A DNA stretch of 64,000 nucleotides from Chroococcopsis sp964623815 (GTDB lineage Bacteria > Cyanobacteriota > Cyanobacteriia > Cyanobacteriales > Microcystaceae): positions 1 through 64,000 of the forward strand of contig CAZUVR010000001.1 of NCBI GenBank assembly GCA_964623815.1. Reading direction: 5' to 3'. Both the position numbers and the translations under genes were made by a program. Positions 37,449 to 45,960 of the stretch are shown here, piece by piece. Numbering within the stretch: the first letter of the stretch is position 1; the number at the start of each line of letters is the position of its first letter. The notes beneath the pieces are model-generated. The model saw only the letters and a list, made by a program, of their open reading frames with translations, searched no databases and was not told the DNA's origin.

Positions 37449-38471
37449 TTAAACAAAATTAAATTGAGAAGAATTATTCAAATTTAAGGAATTATTTACA
37501 TCATTAACTACGGCGATTAATTCATCGGGGAAGAAGATGAAAGATCTAGCTTTAAATATTCCCGTATCTCCTGCCGCATTACCACCGCCAAGAGAACCCG
37601 AAACGGGGCGCAACACGTAATCAGAAGCTCTACCGACTAAACTGATACGGTCTTGTCCGGGTGTGAAATCAAAAATCCGGGCAAAGTCACTAACTCCGTC
37701 CATACCCGTGAAGATATTATTACCGCCGTCGAAAGTGTTATCGCCATCATCATAATAAACCCGCGCCGCATTATTAACACCCCGACGATCGCCTAAGATA
37801 AAAGTATCCGCACCCGCACCACCAATAAGCGCATCGATTTCACCACGTCCGGGAGAACTAGAGCCTGTCCCCACGCCGAGTAAAGTATCATTACCTCCTC
37901 CACCAGATAAAGTATCGTTGCCGGTACCCCCTGTTAAAGAATCGAAGGCAGAACCGCCCAAAATAATATCATTACCCGAGTCACCCTCACCGATAATTTT
38001 TACATTGGAAGTACGAGCATCGATAAAATCATTGCCCGCCCCACCTGAAAAACTTAATTCCTGTAAATTACTACCTGTTAAATTGCCGATGACGAATTGA
38101 TCGTTACCTTCAACTCCAGCAACGAAAATTTTTTCTATACTCGACATCCTGAGAGTAATATTATTGACCGAAGGAATCGCGGCAGTATCGGTTCTGGTGA
38201 GAAAAAGATCGTTAGAAAAAGAGATAAAAAATCTCTCGCTCGCAATTGATGACCCCGCTACGGAAACCGTATCTATTCCAGCACCACCGAAAATATCATC
38301 GCTTCCATCCCCTTCATTCCAAAAGAATAGATCATTACCGATACCGCCGAACATAGTATCATTACCCTTCCCGCCTGTGATGGCATCATTGCCTTCTAAG
38401 GCATCGATCGTGTCTGCTTCTTTGGTGCCGTTAATAGAATTATTAAAAGAGTTGCCGGTGAGAATAGCCAT
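37449..38471 (-). CDS. RTX-like (hemolysin-type Ca-binding repeat) protein, copy 1
   Basis: The 340-residue protein has Gly/Asp nonapeptides in two clusters, GGKGNDTMFGGIGNDLF near residues 33-49 and LTGGTGNDTLSGGGGNDTLL near 184-203. A third, looser set lies near 215-262 (GGNNIFTG). These fold as Ca2+-binding beta-rolls in secreted proteins. There is no Sec signal peptide, as expected for type I secretion. The C-terminal part (LISL-VGRASDYVLRPVSG) is shared with copy 2. No catalytic domain is visible. It is a tandem paralogue of the gene at 39021, with equal length. No secretion ABC genes lie beside it. Confidence 0.85.
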   Translation of the reverse strand: MAILTGNSFNNSINGTKEADTIDALEGNDAITGGKGNDTMFGGIGNDLFFWNEGDGSDDIFGGAGIDTVSVAGSSIASERFFISFSNDLFLTRTDTAAIPSVNNITLRMSSIEKIFVAGVEGNDQFVIGNLTGSNLQELSFSGGAGNDFIDARTSNVKIIGEGDSGNDIILGGSAFDSLTGGTGNDTLSGGGGNDTLLGVGTGSSSPGRGEIDALIGGAGADTFILGDRRGVNNAARVYYDDGDNTFDGGNNIFTGMDGVSDFARIFDFTPGQDRISLVGRASDYVLRPVSGSLGGGNAAGDTGIFKARSFIFFPDELIAVVNDVNNSLNLNNSSQFNFV

Positions 38472-38555
38472 GAGTTTTACTCCTTAATTCGATAATTGTT
38501 GTTGTTGGTTTGTTTGAATTCGTTCAACAATTTAATACTAATATTGCCAAGTATT

Positions 38556-38635
38556 TTTATCTTCTAGACAATGTTAGAAACCTAAATCAACGAAATATAT
38601 AAACCGATCTACAACTTTCGTTTACCCCACCCCAA
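38556..38635. repeat. 80-bp duplicated leader block, copy 1
   Basis: It matches 40116-40195 at 79 of 80 positions (C/T at 38569 versus 40129). It lies about 85-165 bp upstream of the RTX copy 1 start. Much of the block is AT-rich with ATATATAAACC, a possible promoter region. Confidence 0.9.
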
Positions 38636-38647
38636 TCAACCTTAAAT

Positions 38648-38673
38648 CGGGAGTTGGGAGTCGGGAATTGGGG
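38648..38673. repeat. heptameric repeats
   Basis: Three to four units of GGGAGTT/GGGAGTC/GGGAATT lie directly after the shared RTX leader block of copy 1. They are absent after copy 2, so the repeats were probably gained after the duplication. Confidence 0.65.
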
Positions 38674-38945
38674 CTAAAAATCTTGATAAATAAATATCGA
38701 TACTAAATCAGTTGTACAAACTCCCTCACCATCGACCCCTATCCCTGAGGGAGAGGGGCAGCCGATGAGGGACAAAAAATCGAATAGGATTACTAAAGGT
38801 TTGGAGATTATTAATGTAGTTAAATGATTGATGAAGTGCGTATCGGAAAGCCGCCGAGATATTAGACCACCAAGGATTTTTAATAGGGATGCTCCCGTAC
38901 AGTTATGGGATTATAAGCCCGACCTGCAGTTAACTACGACTATAA

Positions 38946-38977
38946 TAGCTTAAGTCGTCTTAAGACGACTTAAGCTA
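38946..38977. terminator. perfect 32-bp palindrome after RTX gene 2
   Basis: TAGCTTAAGTCGTCTT (38946-38961) is followed directly by its exact reverse complement AAGACGACTTAAGCTA (38962-38977). It lies about 45 bp past the stop of the minus-strand RTX copy 2. It may be a terminator, or a protein-binding site given its perfect dyad. Confidence 0.65.
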
Positions 38978-39020
38978 AAAGGTGAGAGAATTAATTCTAG
39001 ACGCGGGTTTAAGAGAGGAT

Positions 39021-40043
39021 TTAAACAAAATTAAATTGAGTGGTGTTACTCAAACGCAAGGAATTATCTACATCATTAACCACTGCGATCAATTCATCGG
39101 GAGCGAACAGGAAGGATCTAGCTTTAAATATGCCCATATCCCCCGCCGCAGAGCCACCACCGAGAGAACCAGAAACCGGGCGCAGCACGTAATCGGAAGC
39201 TTGACCGGCTAAACGAATGCGGTCTTCTCCCAATCTAAAATCCATAATCCGAGCGAAGTCACTCACTCCATCCATACCCGTGAAAATATTGTTGCCACCG
39301 TCGAAGGTATTATCGCCATCATCATAATAAACCCGCACCGCATTATTAACACCGCGACGATCGCCGAGGATAAAAGTATCCGTACCATTGCCCCCGAAGA
39401 GAACATCGGCCTCGCCTCGTCCGGGAGCAACAGATCCCGTGGATGCTCCAAGTAAGGTATCATTGCCGTCGAAACCGAATAAAACATCGATGCCCGTACC
39501 GCCGGTTAAAGAGTCGGAGAAATTGCCGCCTAAAAGAGTATCGTTCCCGAAATCACCCTCACCGATAATTTTTGCGAAAGTATTACGAGCATCGAGCAGA
39601 TCGTTTCCTGACCCACCTGAAAAGCTTATTTGTTGTAAACCACTACCGAATATATTGTCGACGATAAATTGATCGTTACCTTCTACTCCCGCTACAAAAA
39701 TTTTCTCTATACTTGACATCTTGATAGTGATATTACTAATTAAAGGAGTTGGAGATGTATCGGTTCTATTAAGGATAAGTTCGTTAGAGAAAGAGAGAGA
39801 AAACTTATCCCCTGACCTCGATGACCCAGAGAAGGAAAAGTCATCGATTCCTATGCCGCCGAAAATATCGTCGCTACCGTCCCCTTCAATCCAGTTAAAT
39901 GTATCGTTACCGCTGCCGCCAAACATGGTATCGTTACCTTTGCCACCAACGATCGTATCATTCCCTTCTAATCCATCGATCGTATCTGCGAAAGCTGTGC
40001 CTTTAATACCGTTATTGAAAGCATCTCCATTAATAATAGCCAT
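39021..40043 (-). CDS. RTX-like (hemolysin-type Ca-binding repeat) protein, copy 2
   Basis: The 340-residue paralogue of the gene at 37449 has the same layout: NDTIVGGKGNDTMFGGSGND near residues 28-47, a second cluster SLTGGTGIDVLFGFDGNDTL near 183-202, then GGNGTDTFILGDRRGVNNAV near 217-236. The C-terminal third is nearly identical between copies while the middle has diverged. No Sec signal or enzyme domain is seen, and type I secretion is inferred. It shares an 80-bp leader block with copy 1. Confidence 0.85.
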   Translation of the reverse strand: MAIINGDAFNNGIKGTAFADTIDGLEGNDTIVGGKGNDTMFGGSGNDTFNWIEGDGSDDIFGGIGIDDFSFSGSSRSGDKFSLSFSNELILNRTDTSPTPLISNITIKMSSIEKIFVAGVEGNDQFIVDNIFGSGLQQISFSGGSGNDLLDARNTFAKIIGEGDFGNDTLLGGNFSDSLTGGTGIDVLFGFDGNDTLLGASTGSVAPGRGEADVLFGGNGTDTFILGDRRGVNNAVRVYYDDGDNTFDGGNNIFTGMDGVSDFARIMDFRLGEDRIRLAGQASDYVLRPVSGSLGGGSAAGDMGIFKARSFLFAPDELIAVVNDVDNSLRLSNTTQFNFV

Positions 40044-40115
40044 AATTGTTCCTCCTGAAATTGTTTTTAGGTGTTTTATTTGGTCAACAATTTCATATTA
40101 GGCTTATCCAGATTA

Positions 40116-40195
40116 TTTATCTTCTAGATAATGTTAGAAACCTAAATCAACGAAATATATAAACCGATCTACAACTTTCGTTTACCCCACCCCAA
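40116..40195. repeat. 80-bp duplicated leader block, copy 2
   Basis: 79 of 80 bases match 38556-38635, a spacing of exactly 1560 bp, whereas the two coding regions are 1572 bp apart. It lies about 73 bp upstream of the RTX copy 2 start. Confidence 0.9.
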
Positions 40196-40247
40196 CTAAA
40201 TTTATAGTATTAATTAGAATAGGAATCATTATTTATCTCTAACCCCT

Positions 40248-41474
40248 ATGCTACTGCCGAAAACTCAGCCTAACCCCTTTCCTTTCCTCCTCTATACCGA
40301 ATGGGTAATGCTCGGTAGTTGTGCCTCTCTTGCGGTTTTTGAAGCTTGGCAGGAGAAAGCCATTCCCGTGCAACATATCCTCATCCTCGCTTTACTCGCC
40401 CTGATGGGTTTGAATTTGCCCAAGAGCGATCGTATCTGGAAATACATTTATACTAGTTTAGAGATAGGGCTGATCTTTTTCGGGACGGTGTTAGGGTATT
40501 TGCATATATTACCCACTCTCTACGTGATCGTCATGATCCGCAGTTGTTTCATGTTCGATCATCCGGGGCGATGGATAGTGGCGGGTATCTCTTTCATCCT
40601 CTTCTCCCTACACCAGATTCAATATCTCAAGAACCTCCTTCCCATGATGTTGCCCGATATTAACTTCCAACAGATTTGGATGCACTTGTTGGCGGAGTTT
40701 CTCATGTTCGGTTTAGTCCTCTTCCTGGTTTCCCAATTGGTCAATACCCTGTTAAACGAGCGCAAAACAAAACAGCAATTGGTTCAGGCTCACGAACAAT
40801 TAAGACAGTATGCTCTACAAATCGAAGATTTAGCCGCAGTGCAGGAAAGAAATCGCATCGCCCGAGAAATTCACGATTCTTTAGGCCATGCCCTAACTAA
40901 TCTGAACATTCAATTACAAACGGTAGGTAAACTCTGGCAACACGATCAAGACACTGCGCGAACTTTCTTAGAGCAGGCGCAGAAATTGGGTAAAGTGGCT
41001 ATGCAGGAAGTGAGGCAATCTGTGCATTCCCTAAGGGCCGACGCGGAAGAGGAAACATCTCTAGAGAGAGCAATCGTGCAACTACTGGAAGATTTTCGCA
41101 GTGGGACAGGAGTACCTATTTCACACAGTATACAAATAGAGAAAGTACTACCCCCTCAAACCGTCAAAACCATCTATCGCATTGTCCAAGAATCCCTGAC
41201 GAATATCTGTAAATACGCTTCGGCCAGCGAGGTCAAACTTAACCTACGAGTTGGGGAAGAAGAAGTCTATCTCACCATAGAAGATAACGGCATCGGTTTC
41301 GACCCAGAGCAACAGAAAAGCGGTTTCGGATTGCGGGGGATGAAAGAAAGGGTAGCGGCTTTGTGCGGAGAATTGGAGATAGATACGGCACCGAATCGGG
41401 GCTGTCGTATCACCGTCACCATCCCTTTACAAGAAGGATTGACCAAACCCCTAAATCGATTGATACTTGATTAA
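40248..41474 (+). CDS. sensor histidine kinase, NarL/DesK-type (HisKA_3)
   Basis: The 408-residue membrane kinase has five to six hydrophobic helices in residues 10-175 and no evident periplasmic domain. A coiled-coil segment (LVQAHEQLRQYALQIEDLAA) follows. The phosphoacceptor box is RNRIAREIHDSLGHALTNLN near residue 208, and the ATP domain has an N box (ESLTNICKYA near 318) and a G box (DNGIGFDPEQ; GFGLRGMKERV near 347-370). The layout suits sensing of membrane state or a small hydrophobic signal, as in DesK. It lies 18 bp upstream of its cognate regulator, so the two are co-transcribed. Confidence 0.92.
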   Translation: MLLPKTQPNPFPFLLYTEWVMLGSCASLAVFEAWQEKAIPVQHILILALLALMGLNLPKSDRIWKYIYTSLEIGLIFFGTVLGYLHILPTLYVIVMIRSCFMFDHPGRWIVAGISFILFSLHQIQYLKNLLPMMLPDINFQQIWMHLLAEFLMFGLVLFLVSQLVNTLLNERKTKQQLVQAHEQLRQYALQIEDLAAVQERNRIAREIHDSLGHALTNLNIQLQTVGKLWQHDQDTARTFLEQAQKLGKVAMQEVRQSVHSLRADAEEETSLERAIVQLLEDFRSGTGVPISHSIQIEKVLPPQTVKTIYRIVQESLTNICKYASASEVKLNLRVGEEEVYLTIEDNGIGFDPEQQKSGFGLRGMKERVAALCGELEIDTAPNRGCRITVTIPLQEGLTKPLNRLILD

Positions 41475-41492
41475 GTATTCAATTGTACCCCT

Positions 41493-42146
41493 ATGATTCG
41501 TATCCTTTTGGTGGATGATCAAGTTTTGATCTGTCAGGGCTTGAAAGCGATGTTAAGCCTGGAACCGGATTTAGAGGTAGTCGGCATCGCCCATAACGGA
41601 CAGGTTGCCCTCGAACAAGTGGAATCTCTAAAACCCGATGTGGTGTTAATGGATGTGAAGATGCCAGTTATGGATGGCAGAGAAGCAACCCGCCTTATCT
41701 GCCAATCCCATAAAGGTATTAGCGTTCTCATTCTTACTACTTTTGATGATGACCAATATATTTTAGATGCTATGCGAGCAGGCGCGAAGGGTTATTTATT
41801 AAAAGATATGCCGTCAGAGGAATTAGCCCAAGCCATCCGTTTAGTTCATCACGGTTATACACAGTTGGCCCCGGGGGTGATGGAAAAATTAATGACGGTG
41901 ACGCTCTCGCCCAGTAATGGAAATGCTGAGAATGATAGGCTAGAAAATTTGGGTTTGACACCGAGAGAGCAAGAGGTTCTATTGTTAATAGGACAGGGTT
42001 TTACTAATAAGGAGATTGGCAAGGAATTATATATTAGTGAGGGAACGGTTAAAACTCACGTCAATCATTTACTCAATCGTTTAGAATTGCGTAACCGCGC
42101 AGAATTGGCTATTTTTGTTAATGCTAAGAGAGTGGACAAAGTTTGA
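41493..42146 (+). CDS. LuxR/NarL-type response regulator
   Basis: The 217-residue regulator has a receiver with VDDQ near residues 6-9, phosphoacceptor Asp in VVLMDVKMP near 54, Thr in LILTTFDDD near 83, and Lys in YLLKDMPSEE near 105. The LuxR-type HTH is LTPREQEVLLLIGQGFTNKE followed by GTVKTHVNHLL near residues 150-192. It is a DNA-binding transcription factor activated by the upstream kinase. Target genes are unknown; the RTX genes are upstream neighbours on the other strand. Confidence 0.94.
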   Translation: MIRILLVDDQVLICQGLKAMLSLEPDLEVVGIAHNGQVALEQVESLKPDVVLMDVKMPVMDGREATRLICQSHKGISVLILTTFDDDQYILDAMRAGAKGYLLKDMPSEELAQAIRLVHHGYTQLAPGVMEKLMTVTLSPSNGNAENDRLENLGLTPREQEVLLLIGQGFTNKEIGKELYISEGTVKTHVNHLLNRLELRNRAELAIFVNAKRVDKV

Positions 42147-42292
42147 GCAATTGTCAATATTTAGAGGTTTTAAAATAAGTAAATTTATCTATATTTTTTA
42201 TTACCATAAAATCACATAGAATGATTAACGTAGTTAAGTTTATTGTAAGGATTCAGGTGGAGGGGTTGACAAAGGGAGAAAAATCGGAAGTA

Positions 42293-42373
42293 GATCGATC
42301 GCGTACCCGAAACTCTTATCCATCAAGCTAACATTCATCTGCCCGGTAGATAACCACTGCGCTGAATTGATCA
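42293..42373 (-). pseudogene. chimeric scar of gldG and DUF4340 genes
   Basis: The right part (42293-42348) matches 51 of 56 bases of the DUF4340 gene 3' end (43042-43097). Just before it on the minus strand, 42343-42370 matches gldG (around 43737-43762) and reads NSAQWLSTG as in GldG NSVQWLSTG. The two parts meet at a shared ACCGGG, as expected for a microhomology deletion of about 650 bp in a second copy of the operon. The scar begins directly past the toxin stop codon and has no start of its own. Confidence 0.8.
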
Positions 42374-42718
42374 TCAGGATAAATCTTTAATCAAATAGCC
42401 ACTCAAATTTTTTAGTAAACGTTGATGACGTTCTGAGGAGATTGAGCCAATTGAACCGATGATATTAGTACGAGGAATAACGGCTAAGAAACTCAACCTG
42501 ATGAGTGATTTTGTAATTAAACCACTGCCGGCAAAGTCGGGATCTTGAGGCTCTATGATTTCATCAAAATTGTCAACGTATTGTTTTAATTGACTGCTAA
42601 TTCCACAAACCAGGAAATCCTTATATTTGGGCATCTCCCGCAAAACTAGAGCCGGGCGATTTTTCATATGTCCGTCTCGCTGAGCGATCGGAGTTAAGAT
42701 AATATCAGCTTCCTTCAT
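42374..42718 (-). CDS. MazF/PemK-family mRNA interferase toxin
   Basis: The 114-residue toxin has the family motifs ILTPIAQRDGHMKNRPALVL near residues 6-25 (RNA-binding and catalytic loop) and SGLITKSLIRLSFLAVIPRT near 64-83. MazF-like toxins cut single-stranded mRNA at short motifs. It overlaps the antitoxin gene by 14 bp and would be translated with it. A gldG/DUF4340 scar follows directly after its stop, which marks an insertion or rearrangement point. Target specificity is unknown. Confidence 0.85.
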   Translation of the reverse strand: MKEADIILTPIAQRDGHMKNRPALVLREMPKYKDFLVCGISSQLKQYVDNFDEIIEPQDPDFAGSGLITKSLIRLSFLAVIPRTNIIGSIGSISSERHQRLLKNLSGYLIKDLS

Positions 42719-42944
42719 ATTCAGGATTCATTTCCTTCACTAATTCTAAGCCGTACTCTGGTTCATCATCCCCATAACATTTAGAAAGCCCCTGTAAAGA
42801 TACATGCTCCCATTCACTTCTATCTTCATCAAGATTTGTAGAGGGTATAGGAGTGACTAATACCCTCGTTCCCTCAGGGATATTTAGCTTATCGACAAGT
42901 TCTATTTTCCCGTTTTTGATAATAGCTAGTAGAGCCTCAGACAT
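42705..42944 (-). CDS. antitoxin partner of the MazF/PemK toxin
   Basis: The 79-residue protein has an N-terminal beta-strand domain (LLAIIKNGKIELVDKLNIPEGTRVLV) of the swapped-hairpin AbrB or DUF104 type. An acidic C-terminal tail (SEWEHVSLQGLSKCYGDDEP) would bind and mask the toxin. The start at 42944 is supported by GGGAG nine bases upstream; a TTG five codons earlier lacks such a site. It is the upstream gene of the pair and overlaps the toxin by 14 bp, as in typical type II modules. Confidence 0.7.
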   Translation of the reverse strand: MSEALLAIIKNGKIELVDKLNIPEGTRVLVTPIPSTNLDEDRSEWEHVSLQGLSKCYGDDEPEYGLELVKEMNPEYEGS

Positions 42945-43000
42945 TTTAACCGCTCCCAATTATTTTGTATGATTTATTTAAAAATTTAACGTGGCTAAGT

Positions 43001-43567
43001 TTATTTAGCTTCGGGTGATTGCTTCCATTCCGATAAAGATCGATCGATCGCGTACCCGAAACTCTTATCCACTAAACTAATATTAATCTGCCCGGTATTC
43101 TGGGCTGGATCGATCAGGGCGTAGAGAAACCTATCTTCAAAGTTAGGTTTACCGAGGATAATTTGATGACTCTGCCCGTTTTTCAGCGTCAGCTTCACGA
43201 CACCTTGAGGATTATCCAAACCATATTCACCTTTTTGCGTTGACGCGACAGAAAAAGTACGCTCGGCGCTTCCATTTTCCAGTAAATCCGTCAGAAAAGA
43301 CACCGCCGCATCGGAAGCGATGACATTCTCAGGCTCAGTCATGCGCCAGGGAGTATTAGAATCCCCGGTGCGCTCAAACTCTAGCGTCTTTCCTTTACTC
43401 TCTATCGTCAGAGTTTGAATATCATCGGAGGAGAAAGAGAAGAGACGTTTCTGCTGTTGCTGTTGGGCCGATTGTAGCGGCTTGGTGTAAGTTTCGTAGA
43501 TATAAACACCAGTCCCCAGTACGATCGCTACAATGACTAATATCCAGGTGCTATTCTTTAACTTCAT
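43001..43567 (-). CDS. DUF4340 domain protein of the Gld-type ABC operon
   Basis: The 188-residue protein has an N-terminal membrane anchor (STWILVIVAIVLGTGVYIYE near residues 6-25) and a soluble DUF4340 domain (LFSFSSDDIQTLTIESKGKT; NPQGVVKLTLKNGQSHQIIL). It follows gldG by 12 bp and is the last gene of the ABC operon, as in many bacteria. The domain is thought to work with the GldG-like subunit at the outer face of the membrane. Its 3' end is the source of the scar at 42293. Confidence 0.82.
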   Translation of the reverse strand: MKLKNSTWILVIVAIVLGTGVYIYETYTKPLQSAQQQQQKRLFSFSSDDIQTLTIESKGKTLEFERTGDSNTPWRMTEPENVIASDAAVSFLTDLLENGSAERTFSVASTQKGEYGLDNPQGVVKLTLKNGQSHQIILGKPNFEDRFLYALIDPAQNTGQINISLVDKSFGYAIDRSLSEWKQSPEAK

Positions 43568-43579
43568 CGTCTATCTCTC

Positions 43580-45121
43580 CTATCGCCTCCGCCACCAAGT
43601 AACACCCGCTAAAATGAAACTCAGTAGGGGCATAATCGCCACGGATAACCAGAATAGAGAATTAGCCTGGAAAGAATTGATATTGAGACGGCGGTTTTGA
43701 GCTTCCTTGGGGCGAATCGATAAAGTTTGTTCACCCCCGGTGGATAACCATTGCACCGAATTGAGAAATACATCCCCGTTTAATTGCTGCTCGAATAAGC
43801 CATCGGTAGCGAAAGAAGAATTACCGATAACTACTAACTTAGAGTTTTTATCCGACGGTAACTTACGAGTCAAGGCCACTCCTATATCGAAAGGCCCAGG
43901 TAAGTCAGTTTTCGGATCGAATTCCACACTTTGGCCAGTAATATTACTCTCAGCCCACATTTTATCGCTGGCAATCAATAGAGAAACCGCCTCAATATCT
44001 GTAACTTTAGAAGTACCTATAGGGCGGGTGTAGGGATAGAGAGAAATCCCGTTACCGAAATCTTGAGTGATAGGATGTTGACCGTAATTAGTAATAATAG
44101 GAGTTGCAGGCCCCAAACCGATTAAATCTCCTGCGCCAGAAGCATCTATTACTAACCGCTTATCTAACTTTACCCCCCAATCGTTTAGTAAAGGCTCCAA
44201 ACCTACATCGGTTTCTGGATCAATCATTAATAATAAATTACCTCCCTCTTGCGAATATTTTTTCAACGCGGCTACTTCTTGAGGGAATAATTTCCGCTTC
44301 GGGCCGGCGATAATAATACTGGCAGCATCGGCGGGAATCGTAGATGTTTCTACTAAATTGAGCGGCTCAACTTTATAACCTTTTTCGGTTAGACTATTAA
44401 CCGCTTGCACCATACCCCCCTGAGTTGATTGTAAGGAATGCTCGCCGTGACCTTGAAGGAAATAAGCGCTCATTACGCGGTCATTTTGCAGGGTGGCTAT
44501 GGAGTTAGTTAATTTAGCTTCTGTTAAAGCTTCCTGCTCGCCTAGAGTGGTTATCGCTTGAGTTTTATCCCCCTGTTGCAGGTAAACCCTATATAATTTT
44601 CCCTGCGACTTTTCTTTAAAGTCATTCACTAGCCCCACTTGTTTATCCTGGTCAATAATTTGATAGGTAAAGTTGGGGGTTTGGCGGCGATATTTATCGA
44701 GAATTTCTTGGTCGATTGGGTTAATATTGCCCTCTCTAGAAAATACGATCGCCTTAACCGGTTGTTTTAAATTTGTTAACAATCTGTCCGTTTGCGGAGA
44801 CAGGGTAAATAACTGATTTTCCGTATAGTCAACTCGATAGGGATACTGCACCGACATAAAGTTAATCAGAGCCAGAATTGCTAAAACGGCGGTAGTGGCT
44901 ATCAGGGCCTCGGTACTCGCTTTAGTCGAACGTCTCTGCCAGAATTTAGCTACACCTTCAAAGGAGAAAATTAGCCATGCAATACAACAAATTACACCGG
45001 TTAGTAATAAAGCTAAATATAAACCCGTCCACTGCCCAGAGAGCAATCCGGCTACTAGAGAAGCGGTGACGAGCATCAACCCAGGTATATAAAGATATTT
45101 AGAGAGAATTTGAGGTTTCAT
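43580..45121 (-). CDS. GldG-like ABC exporter auxiliary protein
   Basis: The 513-residue protein has N-terminal membrane helices (about residues 9-30, 33-53 and 74-91). A large external domain of the ABC_transp_aux/GldG type follows: QTDRLLTNLKQPVKAIVFSR near 107 and QGHGEHSLQ near 222. A C-terminal helix (LFWLSVAIMPLLSFILAGVT) is followed by WWRRR. In Bacteroidetes, GldF/GldG/GldA assist gliding motility. Cyanobacterial versions are of unknown role, perhaps surface glycan or motility related. It is translated 2 bp after the permease gene. Confidence 0.85.
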   Translation of the reverse strand: MKPQILSKYLYIPGLMLVTASLVAGLLSGQWTGLYLALLLTGVICCIAWLIFSFEGVAKFWQRRSTKASTEALIATTAVLAILALINFMSVQYPYRVDYTENQLFTLSPQTDRLLTNLKQPVKAIVFSREGNINPIDQEILDKYRRQTPNFTYQIIDQDKQVGLVNDFKEKSQGKLYRVYLQQGDKTQAITTLGEQEALTEAKLTNSIATLQNDRVMSAYFLQGHGEHSLQSTQGGMVQAVNSLTEKGYKVEPLNLVETSTIPADAASIIIAGPKRKLFPQEVAALKKYSQEGGNLLLMIDPETDVGLEPLLNDWGVKLDKRLVIDASGAGDLIGLGPATPIITNYGQHPITQDFGNGISLYPYTRPIGTSKVTDIEAVSLLIASDKMWAESNITGQSVEFDPKTDLPGPFDIGVALTRKLPSDKNSKLVVIGNSSFATDGLFEQQLNGDVFLNSVQWLSTGGEQTLSIRPKEAQNRRLNINSFQANSLFWLSVAIMPLLSFILAGVTWWRRR

Positions 45122-45123
45122 AT

Positions 45124-45960
45124 TTAATTGCGTTGAAAGCGTAGAGCTTCAATAGATTGAGCGGTAAGAAATATACCCAAGACGATATAGGTTAAAAACA
45201 TGATCACGCTCCCACTATCAAAGATACCTTGAACTAAATTGGAGTAGTTTGAGTACCAGGATAGATGGGAAAAAGTTTGTTTAAAGAAAAAGCCTATTTG
45301 TTCTCCCAATCCTCCAGGCATTCTTTCGGTAAAGAAGCTTTGAATATTAGTACCCACTACATCGAGTAACCAGATAAAAACCACGAGAATAAAAGTGATA
45401 ATATAAGCAAGAATAGAACTTTGAGTTAAGGAAGAAATGAACATTCCCAAAGAAAAAACAGCTCCCGCTAGTAGGAGTAGCCCAAAATGAGCTAAAAGAA
45501 TCGCCGGTAATTGCACTGGTGGATTAGCGACGCTAAAGATAATTATTTCATAGATCCAAAATGGCAACATCATCACGGTGAAGAAGGTCATAACGCCCAA
45601 AAACTTACCCACAGCCACACCCCAATTAGTAAGAGGAGAAGTGGCGAGTAATTCTAAAGTTCCCTGCTTCCTTTCTTCGCTATATAACCCCATAGTTAGG
45701 GCGGGTAATATGACCAGTAGTAAAGATGAGAGAATCATGCCGAAAAAAGCGGTGACGAATTCATAAACCACATCTCTAGAAATCATAAATCCTGACTGTT
45801 CTTGCTGAGCGATGTCGAGTATCAATCCATAGAGGAGTGAATTAAAGAAAAAGCCACCGATGAGCCAGAATAATCCCATGATTATATAGGCAGTAGGGGA
45901 GCTGAAATAGCTCTGGAATTCCTTACGGAAGATGGCGAGAATACTATTGATCATGTTCAC
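45124..45960 (-). CDS. ABC transporter permease, GldF-like
   Basis: The 278-residue ABC2-type permease has six helices. It has FRKEFQSYFSSPTAYIIMGL at the start, the SEERKQGTLELLATSPLTNW loop near residues 93-112 that contacts the ATPase, and a glutamine-rich interhelix loop near 163. The ORF start overlaps the ATPase 3' end by 17 bp and its stop lies 2 bp before gldG, so translation is coupled. Confidence 0.9.
   Translation of the reverse strand: MNMINSILAIFRKEFQSYFSSPTAYIIMGLFWLIGGFFFNSLLYGLILDIAQQEQSGFMISRDVVYEFVTAFFGMILSSLLLVILPALTMGLYSEERKQGTLELLATSPLTNWGVAVGKFLGVMTFFTVMMLPFWIYEIIIFSVANPPVQLPAILLAHFGLLLLAGAVFSLGMFISSLTQSSILAYIITFILVVFIWLLDVVGTNIQSFFTERMPGGLGEQIGFFFKQTFSHLSWYSNYSNLVQGIFDSGSVIMFLTYIVLGIFLTAQSIEALRFQRN

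Larger units (their letters stand above)
38472..39020. other. 549-bp intergenic stretch between the RTX paralogues
   Basis: It holds the 5' leader of RTX copy 1 with an 80-bp block (38556-38635) shared with copy 2, a heptameric repeat block (38648-38673), a C/G-rich inverted motif (CCCCTATCCCTGAGGGAGA near 38729), and a 32-bp perfect palindrome (38946-38977) past the end of copy 2. No coding region is seen. Confidence 0.7.
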
